Positions 33,545-42,288 of a stretch of 47,573 nt of DNA are shown here, piece by piece. Origin of the DNA: Gammaproteobacteria bacterium (GTDB lineage: Bacteria > Pseudomonadota > Gammaproteobacteria > Steroidobacterales > Woeseiaceae). A program made the position numbers and the translations under genes. The stretch's first letter is position 1; each line of letters begins with the position of its first letter. The stretch covers positions 1-47,573 of the forward strand of contig JAUIDP010000017.1 of assembly GCA_030429005.1 (NCBI GenBank). Reading direction: 5' to 3'. Under the pieces are notes generated by a model. That model saw only the letters and a list, made by a program, of their open reading frames with translations. It did not search any database and was not told the origin of the DNA.

Positions 33545-36172
33545 ATGATCACTGTTAATCAGATGAATCTGCGCCGACTGTCCGGTGCAATTTTTGTGGC
33601 TGCTAGCCTGGCCGGTGGTAGTGCAGTCGCCCAGGAAGGTTCCGGCGATGTCTTCGAAGAAATCGTGGTGCTCGCGCAAAAACGTGCGCAGAACATCATG
33701 GACGTGCCTGTCGCGGTCAGCGCCGTTACCGGCACGCAAATCAACGAGGCCGGTATCAAGGACATGGCCGACCTGCAGCAGAACGTGCCGAACCTGATCG
33801 TTTCCGGAAGCCAGACAACCACGACATCCACGTTTTCGATTCGCGGCATCAGTTCCACGTCGAACAACTTCGGCGTCGAATCGTCGGTCGGACTGTACGT
33901 GGATGGCGTCTATCGCTCCCGGCAAAGCTCCATGATCAATGACCTGATCGACGTCGAGGCCGTCGAAGTCCTGCGCGGACCGCAGGGCACGCTGTTTGGT
34001 AAGAACACCCCCGCCGGCGCACTGCAGGTACGGAGCGTTGCGCCTAGCCATGAGCAGGACGGCTTTATCGATGTGACAGCCGGTGACTTCGGCCTGATCA
34101 AGGCGTCAGCGGCTGCCAACTTCTCGCTGTCGGACAATGTCGCAATGCGCGGCACGGTCTTCTACACGGAACGTGACGGCTATGTCGACGACATAGGCAA
34201 CGCGAACCTCGGCAAGGACGCTTACAACGACCGCGACCGGTTCGGTGGCCGCCTGCAGCTGCTTTACGAACCGTCAGACGACTTCAATTTGCGCGTCATC
34301 GCCGACTATTCCGAGATCGACGAAATCTGCTGCGCCGCGACGACGCTGGTCGACGGCATTTACGGCCATAACTTCGTCGGGCAGTTTCCAGACCCGAGCT
34401 ACTTCGGTTCCGATTTCTCCTTGCTGAATTTTGGCGGCACGGTACTGACCGACTTCGACTATCCGGCTCAAATTCTGGGCTTCCTGGGCACGCTGCCGGG
34501 CACTGTCGTCACCGGCACCGGTGTCAATGATCACGTCGCAGCCATGAACTTCCTGCCTGTCTCGCAAAACGAAGACTCCGGCATTTCCCTGGAGTTCAAC
34601 AAGACGCTCGACAACGGCAGTGTATTCACGTCGATCACCGCGCTGCGTTCTTTCGACACCTACGACAACAGCGACGTCGACTTCTCCGATGTCGATCTCG
34701 TGGCACGTATCAACGAAGCCGACCAGAGTTCGATATCTCAGGAGTTTCGTCTCGCCGGTGACTTTGGCAACGGCAACAACTACGTCGTTGGCGCCTACTA
34801 CTTCGCCCAGGAAATCGACCAGTCGACGGATACGATCGGCACGCCGTTTTTGGAGTTGTACCTCAACAGCAACCCCGATGTGGGAGATATCGAGACACTG
34901 GTGAACGGCGTGGCGGCACTGGCCGGCCCACCGTACATGCCGGCTGGCGTGGCCTTCCTACCCGATATCTGGTCCAACGATGCGATTAAGCAGGACCAGG
35001 ACGGCTGGGCGGTATTCGGCCAGGTCGACTTTGCATTGGGCGAAGATTTCATCCTGACGCTCGGCGCCCGCTACACGGACGAAACCAAGGACATCGACGC
35101 GGTCTTCACACAGAACACCCCGGCGGGACCGATTCCTGACTTCAATGCGATCGCCATCGCCGGGTGCCAGGTACAGATGTGCGATCCGGACGTCGGTCCG
35201 TTCAATCCGGCTGACCCGGCGACATTTGCTGCGTTTGCGCCATTCTTTGCGGACGGCTGGGGCGCATATGCGTTCCCGCCACTGGCGCCGCGCACCGACC
35301 TGGACGACTCGCTGAGCGACGACCAGTTGACCGGCAATATCAAGCTGTCCTGGTTCCCGGGCGACACGTCGATGTTCTACATATCCTACGCGACCGGCTT
35401 CAAGTCGGGTGGCACCAACACCGAGAGAATCCCGGCCGCCTTCGATTCCATTTTCGGTCCGGAAACGTCCAAATCTCTCGAGGTCGGCTACAAGGGTGAT
35501 CTTGGCCCGGTTCGCCTGGCGATCGCCGTGTATGACACGGAGTTCGACGACTTCCAGGCACAGACATTTACCGGCAGCGGATTCAACCTGCAGAACGCCG
35601 GCACGATCGACAATACCGGCGTCGAGGTCGAAATGTTGTGGCGCCCGACGGATTCGTTCCAGGCGCAGTTCATCTACTCGCACAACGAAGTCGAATTCGC
35701 CGAATTCCGCGCCGGCACATGCTGGGATGGCTATCCGTTCCACACCGGCATCAACGATCCCGGTTTGCCGGACGATTACAATTCCGCGATCGACGCCCAG
35801 ATCTGTGACAAGACCGGGCAGGCACAAGCCTACAACCCCGAGGATCGCTTTTTTGTCGGCCTGCAGCAGGAATTCAACCTGACGGCAAATACCGTGCTGT
35901 TCCTGCGTGGCGAGTATTCGTCATACTCCGAGCAACTGACCGACGGCGACCTCGATCCGTTCACACACCAGGACAGTTTCGACATCATCAATGCCCGGAT
36001 CGGCCTGAACTTCGGCCGCTCGAACAGCAGCCTGACACTGTGGGGCCGAAACATCGGTGACGAACGCTACTTCATCGGCAGCTCGGATGCCCCTATCCAG
36101 TCCGGCCGCATGCATGCCTACCCGGCCGAGCCGGCCACCTACGGCCTGACCTTCAGGAAGGGCTTCGACTGA
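33545..36172 (+). CDS. TonB-dependent outer-membrane receptor
   Basis: Active importer across the outer membrane, powered by TonB-ExbBD. The 875-residue product has a signal peptide (residues 1-30, ending AVAQ), a TonB-box-like EEIVVLAQKR, a plug domain (about 50-155: DVPVAVSAVTGTQINEAG, then VEVLRGPQGTLFGKNTPAGAL) and a 22-strand barrel. It resembles the large group of FecA/CirA-like receptors in marine heterotrophs; the substrate is unknown. GGGGG precedes the ATG. The metallopeptidase gene follows within 8 bases, suggesting joint peptide use. Confidence 0.94.
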   Translation: MITVNQMNLRRLSGAIFVAASLAGGSAVAQEGSGDVFEEIVVLAQKRAQNIMDVPVAVSAVTGTQINEAGIKDMADLQQNVPNLIVSGSQTTTTSTFSIRGISSTSNNFGVESSVGLYVDGVYRSRQSSMINDLIDVEAVEVLRGPQGTLFGKNTPAGALQVRSVAPSHEQDGFIDVTAGDFGLIKASAAANFSLSDNVAMRGTVFYTERDGYVDDIGNANLGKDAYNDRDRFGGRLQLLYEPSDDFNLRVIADYSEIDEICCAATTLVDGIYGHNFVGQFPDPSYFGSDFSLLNFGGTVLTDFDYPAQILGFLGTLPGTVVTGTGVNDHVAAMNFLPVSQNEDSGISLEFNKTLDNGSVFTSITALRSFDTYDNSDVDFSDVDLVARINEADQSSISQEFRLAGDFGNGNNYVVGAYYFAQEIDQSTDTIGTPFLELYLNSNPDVGDIETLVNGVAALAGPPYMPAGVAFLPDIWSNDAIKQDQDGWAVFGQVDFALGEDFILTLGARYTDETKDIDAVFTQNTPAGPIPDFNAIAIAGCQVQMCDPDVGPFNPADPATFAAFAPFFADGWGAYAFPPLAPRTDLDDSLSDDQLTGNIKLSWFPGDTSMFYISYATGFKSGGTNTERIPAAFDSIFGPETSKSLEVGYKGDLGPVRLAIAVYDTEFDDFQAQTFTGSGFNLQNAGTIDNTGVEVEMLWRPTDSFQAQFIYSHNEVEFAEFRAGTCWDGYPFHTGINDPGLPDDYNSAIDAQICDKTGQAQAYNPEDRFFVGLQQEFNLTANTVLFLRGEYSSYSEQLTDGDLDPFTHQDSFDIINARIGLNFGRSNSSLTLWGRNIGDERYFIGSSDAPIQSGRMHAYPAEPATYGLTFRKGFD

Positions 36173-36180
36173 TCGGCAGC

Positions 36181-37962
36181 ATGCGTGCCCGCATTGTGTT
36201 ACTGGCGGCGCTGAGCCTATCAACAGCGCTCAGCGCCGCTGAACTGCCCGACGGCTACTGGGGTCCCGACCGGACCCAACCGATACTCGACAGCACAATG
36301 CGTGTCCGGCTGGCGCCGGATCTTGCCTGGCTTTCCGCTGCCGAGCGCCGGGCACTGGACGAACTGATCGCAGCCGGTCGCATCCTCAACAATCTCTACG
36401 AAACGCAGAAGCACCGTGGCGCAGCAACGGCGCGTGAGTCCCTCGAACAGCTGCACGCGGCGGACAGCGACAATATTGCGGTGCAAAACCTGCTCGACGT
36501 GTATTACCTGTCGAAAGGCCCGATCGCGACAACGCTCGATAACACGCGCGAAGCCATTCTGCCGACAGACCCGGAACAACCGGGTAAGAACGTCTATCCC
36601 TTCGGCCTGACCAGGACTGAAATCGATGCATACCTCGCGGCAAACCCGGACAAAGCGGGCGCAATAAGGGCGCTGCGCACGGTTGTCCGGCGCGCAACGA
36701 AAGCAAACCTGGCAGCCGACATTGCAGCACTCGACGCACATCCTGCCGTCGACGCGTTGCATCCCGGACTGCGCGCGAAACTCGAGGGCGAGCCGGCCAG
36801 TGCTGCCAATTTCTATGCTGTGCCGTACGCGCTCGCCTATGCCGAAGAACTCGGCGAAGCACGTGCGCACCTGCTGGCGGCGGCGGAACTGGTTGCAAAC
36901 CAGGCCCCGGATTTCGCCGCCTATCTGCGCAATCGTGCCCGCGACTTCCTGAGTGGCGACTACGAATCCGGCGACGCATCGTGGGTCAGTGGCGATTTTG
37001 CCAATTTGAATATCCAGGTCGGCAGCTACGAGACCTATGATGACGCCCTGCTCGGTGCCAAGGCTTTTTACAGCGCTAGCATACTCTCACGCGACGCTGA
37101 GAAAAGCGCGGCGCTTGCCGAGGCCATGGCCGGCTTACAGGCAATTGAGGACTCGTTGCCATATGACAGTCACAAGACGGTACGGACTCGCATCCCAGTT
37201 GGCGTTTACGACGTCGTCGCCGACTTTGGCCAGGCACGCGGCGCGAACACCGCGACAATACTGCCGAATGAGGCTGCCCATGCCCGCAAGTACGGCCGCA
37301 CCATCCTTATCCGCGCAAACATCCTCGGCGACCCGGTTCTCTTCGAGAACAGCAAAAAGAAATTCGATGCGGCGGTCAGCGCGCGCTTCGAGGCGGATCT
37401 CAGTAGCAACGGCAAGTTCAACCGTACGTTGTGGCACGAGGTCGGCCACTACCTGGGTGTCAGCGTAACCGCCGATGGCCGCTCGCTCAGCGAGGCACTC
37501 GGCGATCGGGCCGACCTCCTCGAGGAATTGAAGTCCGACCTGGTGTCGCTGTTCGCCGCACCGGCATTGCGCGCATCCGGCTACCACGACGACGTCGGGC
37601 TACGCGGCCACTATGCCGACGGCATCCTGCGTACGCTCCAGTCCGAGCAGCCGAGGCCCGAGCAGCCTTACCAGAACATGCAGTTGATGCAGTTCAATTT
37701 TTTCATGGAGCACGGACTGCTGGAAATGGATGGTAGTCCCGCCGAACTGGTCATCAACTATGCCCGCTATCACGAAGTCGTGACATCGATGCTGGAGCAG
37801 GTCCTTGCTATCCAGCACGCCGGTGACTATGCACAGGCCGATGCTTTCGTCACGCGCTGGAACTACTGGAATGAGCAATTGCACGGCGCCCTCGCCGGCC
37901 GTTTGCGTGATGCCGGCATCTTCCGCCGCACCCTCGTGAAGTATTCAGTCCTGGAGAACTGA
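36181..37962 (+). CDS. Periplasmic M49-like (dipeptidyl-peptidase III-related) metallopeptidase
   Basis: A 593-residue protein with a signal peptide (cleavage near ALSAA, residue 20). A zinc motif HEVGH (419-423) is followed 25 residues later by EELKSD (E448, E449, D452), echoing the HEXXGH plus EECRAE pair of family M49, and QVGSYETYDD resembles the M49 GPYETYED block. The first motif is one residue shorter than in classic DPP III (HEXXH rather than HEXXGH). Dipeptide release from imported or periplasmic peptides is inferred from family and context. It is coupled to the receptor upstream and the CysK-Grx gene downstream. Confidence 0.75.
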   Translation: MRARIVLLAALSLSTALSAAELPDGYWGPDRTQPILDSTMRVRLAPDLAWLSAAERRALDELIAAGRILNNLYETQKHRGAATARESLEQLHAADSDNIAVQNLLDVYYLSKGPIATTLDNTREAILPTDPEQPGKNVYPFGLTRTEIDAYLAANPDKAGAIRALRTVVRRATKANLAADIAALDAHPAVDALHPGLRAKLEGEPASAANFYAVPYALAYAEELGEARAHLLAAAELVANQAPDFAAYLRNRARDFLSGDYESGDASWVSGDFANLNIQVGSYETYDDALLGAKAFYSASILSRDAEKSAALAEAMAGLQAIEDSLPYDSHKTVRTRIPVGVYDVVADFGQARGANTATILPNEAAHARKYGRTILIRANILGDPVLFENSKKKFDAAVSARFEADLSSNGKFNRTLWHEVGHYLGVSVTADGRSLSEALGDRADLLEELKSDLVSLFAAPALRASGYHDDVGLRGHYADGILRTLQSEQPRPEQPYQNMQLMQFNFFMEHGLLEMDGSPAELVINYARYHEVVTSMLEQVLAIQHAGDYAQADAFVTRWNYWNEQLHGALAGRLRDAGIFRRTLVKYSVLEN

Positions 37963-37963
37963 A

Positions 37964-39457
37964 ATGCCTGTCCGGTTCGACAATATCCTCGAGACGATCG
38001 GTAACACGCCCGTGGTACGCCTCAACAAGCTCGCACCGGACGGCGTCAATGTGTACGTCAAGATCGAGTCGTTTAACCCGATGGGGTCCGTCAAGGACAG
38101 GCTGGCACTTGGCGTCATCGAGGACGCGGAAAGAAGTGGCGCCTTGCAACCCGGGCAAACCGTGGTCGAAGCCACCAGCGGCAATACCGGCATTGGCCTT
38201 GCCATGGTCTGTGCACAAAAAGGCTACCCGCTGGTTGTGACGATGGCCGAGAGTTTCAGCCTGGAGCGACGCAAAATGATGCGCTTCCTCGGCGCGCGAG
38301 TGGTTCTCACGCCGGCGCATCTTAAAGGCAGCGGTATGGTCAACAAGGCTGTCGAACTTGCGGAAGAACACGGCTGGTTCCTGGTACGCCAGTTTGAAAA
38401 CGAAGCCAACGCCGAAGCCCATTCCCGCACGACAGCGCCGGAAATTCTCGCCGCCTTTGCCGATACCCGCCTGGACTACTGGGTATCCGGATTCGGTACC
38501 GGCGGTACCCTGCGTGGCGTGGCGCGCGTTCTGAGAGATCAGAGCCCGGCAACGAGAATTATTGTCTGCGAACCGGACAACTCGCCGATCCTGGGCAGCG
38601 GCATACCACAGCAACGGGATGCGAGTGGCTGGCCGACGGACAGCCATCCGCTGTTTCGCCCGCACCTGATGCAGGGCTGGAGCCCTGATTTCATCCCGAA
38701 ACTGACCGAGGATGCGGTTGCTGCAGGCCACATCGACGACATCGTGCCGGTCAACGGCAATGACGCACTGTACTACTCCAGGGCGCTGGCGACCGAGGAA
38801 GGTATCTTCGTCGGCATTTCTGCCGGTGCAACCCTTGCCGGTGCACTGGCGGTCGCGAAGAAGGCTGAACCCGGCTCGAATATCCTTTGCATGCTGCCGG
38901 ATACCGGCGAGCGCTACCTCAGCACGATCCTGTTCGAAGATGTTCCGGAGGACATGACGGCCGATGAACTGGCGCTGTCACGATCGACGCCGAACTACCG
39001 ATTCGACGCCACACCACCGCCGCCGGACCAGGCCGACCGCGAACCCGAACCGGTCGACGCCACGGCGGAATCGCTGCAATTCCTCGACGAAGTTACACAC
39101 GACAAAGACAACCCCGTCGTGATGTTCGCCACCGAGTGGTGTGAGTTTTCCTGGTCGGTACGCAAGATGTTTGCTGCGTACGAAATTCCTTATCGCGCAA
39201 TTGATCTGGATTCCGTGCCGTACCAGGACGACAACAAGGGTGGCAAGATTCGCAAGGCGATTGAAGCCAGGACCGGTTTGAAGACCGTGCCGCAGATTTA
39301 CATCGGCGGCACCCACGTCGGCGGCGCCACGGACGTATTCGACGCCTGTATCGATGGCACACTGGGCAGGATGCTGGAGGAAAACGGCGTCAGCTGGAAG
39401 CAGTCCGTCGATACGGCTCCGTACTCGTTCCTGCCGACCTGGCTGCACCCGCGCTAG
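37964..39457 (+). CDS. Cysteine synthase fused to a C-terminal glutaredoxin domain
   Basis: A 497-residue two-domain protein. Residues 1-335 are an O-acetylserine sulfhydrylase-type PLP enzyme: K44 in NPMGSVKDR, TSGNTGIGLA, GFGTGGTLRG and GISAGAT. After a Pro/Asp-rich linker (345-365) comes a glutaredoxin fold at about 370-475 with active site CEFS (C393, S396), TVPQIYIGG and GGATD. The CxxS site suggests a monothiol-type Grx. GGAG precedes the ATG, and the start is one base after the metallopeptidase stop. The fusion implies that thiol redox or persulfide handling is tied to cysteine synthesis; this is inference. Confidence 0.92.
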   Translation: MPVRFDNILETIGNTPVVRLNKLAPDGVNVYVKIESFNPMGSVKDRLALGVIEDAERSGALQPGQTVVEATSGNTGIGLAMVCAQKGYPLVVTMAESFSLERRKMMRFLGARVVLTPAHLKGSGMVNKAVELAEEHGWFLVRQFENEANAEAHSRTTAPEILAAFADTRLDYWVSGFGTGGTLRGVARVLRDQSPATRIIVCEPDNSPILGSGIPQQRDASGWPTDSHPLFRPHLMQGWSPDFIPKLTEDAVAAGHIDDIVPVNGNDALYYSRALATEEGIFVGISAGATLAGALAVAKKAEPGSNILCMLPDTGERYLSTILFEDVPEDMTADELALSRSTPNYRFDATPPPPDQADREPEPVDATAESLQFLDEVTHDKDNPVVMFATEWCEFSWSVRKMFAAYEIPYRAIDLDSVPYQDDNKGGKIRKAIEARTGLKTVPQIYIGGTHVGGATDVFDACIDGTLGRMLEENGVSWKQSVDTAPYSFLPTWLHPR

Positions 39458-39927
39458 GCCTGATCCTCGTCAAAAAAGTACATGCCCAGCGTCTCGGCCA
39501 CGCATGCAGGCTTGCGCTCGTTCTCGATCTCGATGCGCACTTCCGAAGTCAGCAGCAATGCGCCGGCACGCCGCCGCGCCTGCAACACGGTAGCTCGTGC
39601 CCGAACTCTCGAGCCAGATTGTAATGGCGTATAGAAACGCACCTTGTTCAGGCCGAAATTGATGGCCCGGGTCAGGTTCCTGACCTCGACAAAGTGGCCG
39701 GTCAACGCCGGGATCAGTGCGAGGGTCAGGTATCCATGCGCAATGGTCTTGCCGTCCGGCAGCTCTCGTGCTGCGCGCTCCGTATCGACATGAATCCACT
39801 GATGGTCGGCAGTGGCTTCAGCGAACTGGTCAATCCGGTTCTGGTCGATGACCGCCCAGTCCGACAAGCCGACTTCCCGGCCCTCGAGTGCCTTCGCGTC
39901 GTCGATTGACGTGATGATCTGCGTCAT
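39454..39927 (-). CDS. MaoC-family (R)-specific enoyl-CoA hydratase
   Basis: Hot-dog-fold hydratase of 157 residues acting on enoyl-CoA. The hydratase 2 motif is seen as RIDQFAEATADHQWIHVD with D and H as catalytic residues, followed by TIAHGYLTLALIPAL. The ATG at 39927 (MTQIITSIDDAKALEG) fits the family; an open frame extends far upstream to 40434 but only as the antisense of mocA. Its stop overlaps the stop of the CysK-Grx gene by four bases, tail to tail. Confidence 0.92.
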   Translation of the reverse strand: MTQIITSIDDAKALEGREVGLSDWAVIDQNRIDQFAEATADHQWIHVDTERAARELPDGKTIAHGYLTLALIPALTGHFVEVRNLTRAINFGLNKVRFYTPLQSGSRVRARATVLQARRRAGALLLTSEVRIEIENERKPACVAETLGMYFFDEDQA

Positions 39928-39985
39928 GAATGTCCCTGTTGTTGTGCATCTGCGATGATCGCAGTTTTGCGGGTAGAATGTCGAG

Positions 39986-40594
39986 ATGCGGAGCCGGACC
40001 AATTGCGATCGGGTCTTTGCGGTCATCCTGGCCGCTGGTGCAGCCACACGATTTGGCAGTTGCAAACAACTGGCGGATTTCAGTGGTGAACCGCTGGTCC
40101 GTCGCGCAACCCGGACTGCGGCGGAAATCTGCGGCAACCGCAGCGTCCTTGTTACCGGGCACCGCTGGCGCGATGTGCAGGTGGCGAGCCGGCCAAGTCC
40201 CGGCTGTTTTGTCATCAATGACGCATACGAGTGCGGACTCGGATCATCGCTGGCACTGGGTGTCACCGCAGTGCGCCACACGGCCGAGGCCGTGCTGGTC
40301 TTGTTGGCAGACCAGCCTCTTGTGACTGTCGGCCACCTGCGGATGCTGTTGGCCGGCTGGCGCGGCGATCCCGGCGTAATCGTCGCCAGCGAATATGCCG
40401 GTGCTGCCGGCGTGCCGGCGCTGTTTCCAGCCACCTGTTTCGATCGGTTATGCGCGCTCCGCGGCGACTCTGGCGCGCAGTCGCTACTGCGCGACCCAGG
40501 CTATCAAGTGCGGACGATCCGCTTTGCCGACGCCGCGATGGACGTCGACACGCCGGCTGACCTTGTCAGTGCTGAGCGCAACGCTCACAGTTGA
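39986..40594 (+). CDS. mocA: Molybdenum cofactor cytidylyltransferase-like NTP transferase
   Basis: A 202-residue MobA/MocA-type nucleotidyltransferase. The NTP site is VILAAGAATRFGSCKQL, followed by ECGLGSSLALGV and LLADQPLV. It resembles MocA, which makes the CMP form of molybdopterin for xanthine oxidase-type enzymes, more than MobA; the neighbouring moa-mob operon supports a cofactor role. No target enzyme is in the window. Its 3' end overlaps the 3' end of the convergent moaE by 29 bases. Confidence 0.85.
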   Translation: MRSRTNCDRVFAVILAAGAATRFGSCKQLADFSGEPLVRRATRTAAEICGNRSVLVTGHRWRDVQVASRPSPGCFVINDAYECGLGSSLALGVTAVRHTAEAVLVLLADQPLVTVGHLRMLLAGWRGDPGVIVASEYAGAAGVPALFPATCFDRLCALRGDSGAQSLLRDPGYQVRTIRFADAAMDVDTPADLVSAERNAHS

Positions 40595-40991
40595 CCCAGC
40601 CCGAATCACCGCTGGCATAGAATTCCTTCTTCCAGATCGGCAGGCGCACCTTGACCTGGTCGATGATATAGCGGCAGGCCTGGAAGGCTTCGTCACGGTG
40701 CGGTGATGACACGCCGACCCAAACGGCACAATCGCCAATTTCCAGCAGCCCCTCGCGGTGCACGCACTGTGCGTGCAGGTGCGGAAACTTTTCCGCCGCT
40801 TCGGCGAGCACCTTTTCACCCTCGCTGACTGCCAGCGGCTTGTATACCTCGTACTCGAGGCGCAGCACGGTCTCGCCCTCGTTCAGGTTGCGAATCCAGC
40901 CTTCAAAGCCGCAGTAGGCCCCGGCTGCGGGATCGAAAAGCTGGCGGCGCAATGCGTCCGGGTCAATCGCGGTGTCGGCTATCCGGATCAA
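40566..40991 (-). CDS. moaE: Molybdopterin synthase catalytic subunit
   Basis: Large subunit of molybdopterin synthase, which adds two sulfurs to cyclic pyranopterin monophosphate. The 141-residue product has AYCGFEGWIRNLNEG, LEYEVYKPLA, VHREGLLEIGD and the catalytic-lysine region PIWKKEFY. The start is the TTG at 40991, one base after the moaD stop; no ATG fits. The C-terminal eight or so residues lie in the part that overlaps mocA on the other strand. Confidence 0.93.
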   Translation of the reverse strand: MIRIADTAIDPDALRRQLFDPAAGAYCGFEGWIRNLNEGETVLRLEYEVYKPLAVSEGEKVLAEAAEKFPHLHAQCVHREGLLEIGDCAVWVGVSSPHRDEAFQACRYIIDQVKVRLPIWKKEFYASGDSGWVNCERCAQH

Positions 40992-40992
40992 G

Positions 40993-41235
40993 TCAGCCCC
41001 CGGCGACCGGCGGAAACAACAGGACTTCATCCCCGTCACTGACCGGTGATTCCCAGCTAGCCATGACGTCATTGATGGCGACCTTGCAGTGCCCGAGTGG
41101 CTCCCCGGAGCCGTGGCGATCACGCGTCGCGAAAAACACGTCCGCTGCCGTCTCAGCTTCGAGTTGCAGTGTCTCCTCGGCAATTCCGGCGTTTTCACGG
41201 AACATCGCGAAATACCTGACTGTCAGCGACTTCAC
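40993..41235 (-). CDS. moaD: Molybdopterin synthase sulfur carrier subunit
   Basis: Ubiquitin-like sulfur carrier of 80 residues (E. coli MoaD 81) that ends in the required Gly-Gly (PPVAGG), the site of thiocarboxylation. The N-terminus SLTVRYFAMFRENAG fits the family and fixes the GTG start at 41235, overlapping the mobA stop (GTGA). moaE follows at once. Confidence 0.94.
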   Translation of the reverse strand: MKSLTVRYFAMFRENAGIAEETLQLEAETAADVFFATRDRHGSGEPLGHCKVAINDVMASWESPVSDGDEVLLFPPVAGG

Positions 41236-41822
41236 GAAACAGCCTCCAGGACGCTTTGCGCGAGATCCGCGGGCGTATTGATATTGTCCAGGGCACGCGG
41301 ATTGGGTTGCTCCAGCAGGCAGGTCTCCGAACGAATCAATATCTTGCGTGGACAGACGACTCCGGCCTCGACAAACTCGCGCAACAGCGCATCGCTGCCG
41401 GCACGGTAGATCGCGCACAGCGGTTCCGGCAATCCGTCGTGGGCACTCTGAAACGCGGTGAACGGCCGCTGGCTGTCGCGATGTCGCAGCAAGTAGTCCA
41501 GCGTAGCCCGATCAATGTTCGGCAAGTCGCAGGCGGCGACCAGCCAATCGGCCTGCGGATATTCTTCGAGCGCGGACAGGATGCCGGCCAACGGGCCAAT
41601 GTCCCGGTAGCGATCAAGGACGAGCGCAAAACGGCTGCGCTCGGGATCATCAGCCTGGTCGTGACGCGCCGAGACAAATACCTCGTCAACGCATTCGCCG
41701 AGCAACGCCGCCAGGTACTCGAGCTGGCTGACACCGTCACGGCGCAGCAACGCCTTGTCGCGCCCCATGCGGCGGCTCTTGCCGCCGGCCAGCACCAGGC
41801 CGAAAACCGGCTTACCCGACAT
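41232..41822 (-). CDS. mobA: Molybdenum cofactor guanylyltransferase
   Basis: Attaches GMP to Mo-molybdopterin to make the bis-MGD precursor. The 196-residue product starts MSGKPVFGLVLAGGKSRRMG, the NTP-binding motif with the invariant LAGGxSxRMG, and has GPLAGILSAL and VAACDLPNID. The ATG at 41822 overlaps the end of moaC by 11 bases; the frame is open to 41909, but those residues belong to the moaC shadow. Its presence suggests that DMSO reductase-family enzymes exist elsewhere in the genome. Confidence 0.92.
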   Translation of the reverse strand: MSGKPVFGLVLAGGKSRRMGRDKALLRRDGVSQLEYLAALLGECVDEVFVSARHDQADDPERSRFALVLDRYRDIGPLAGILSALEEYPQADWLVAACDLPNIDRATLDYLLRHRDSQRPFTAFQSAHDGLPEPLCAIYRAGSDALLREFVEAGVVCPRKILIRSETCLLEQPNPRALDNINTPADLAQSVLEAVS

Positions 41823-42288
41823 GTTCGAAATCCTTTTTCCCGCCGGTCTTGGAGAGCAGCCGGGTTTCGCTGATGACGATGTCATGCGACAGGGCCTTGC
41901 ACATGTCATAGATGGTCAATGCGGCGACGCTCGCACCTGTCAGTGCTTCCATCTCCACACCGGTCTTGTGATGCACACGACAGAAACATTCGACGACGGC
42001 CTGCTGACCCTGCACACTGATGTCGATCTTGCAGCTGTCCAGCCCGAGCGGATGGCAGAACGGGATGAGTTCATGCGTTTTCTTGGCCGCCATGACACCG
42101 GCAATGATCGCGGTCGCAAACACCGGACCTTTCTTCGCCTGGATTTCGCCGCCATCGAGGACCGCCAGGACGCTGTCCGGCAACAATATCGTGCTGCGGG
42201 CGATTGCCGTCCGCTCGGTCACGGACTTGTCGCCGACGTCCACCATTGTCGGTTTTCCGGCCGCATCAACATGACTCAATTTGCCCAT
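41812..42288 (-). CDS. moaC: Cyclic pyranopterin monophosphate synthase
   Basis: Second step of molybdenum cofactor synthesis, acting on the product of MoaA. At 158 residues it has the family length. Motifs include LSHVDAAGKPTMVDVG, GPVFATAIIAGVMAAKKTHELIPFCHPL and GVEMEALTGASVAALTIYDMCKA. It starts on the base next to the moaA stop and overlaps mobA. Confidence 0.97.
   Translation of the reverse strand: MGKLSHVDAAGKPTMVDVGDKSVTERTAIARSTILLPDSVLAVLDGGEIQAKKGPVFATAIIAGVMAAKKTHELIPFCHPLGLDSCKIDISVQGQQAVVECFCRVHHKTGVEMEALTGASVAALTIYDMCKALSHDIVISETRLLSKTGGKKDFEHVG

Noticed and set aside
39928..40434. Open frame extending the MaoC hydratase upstream
   Set aside because: It lies antisense to mocA and has no similarity to hydratases; the family N-terminus starts at 39927.
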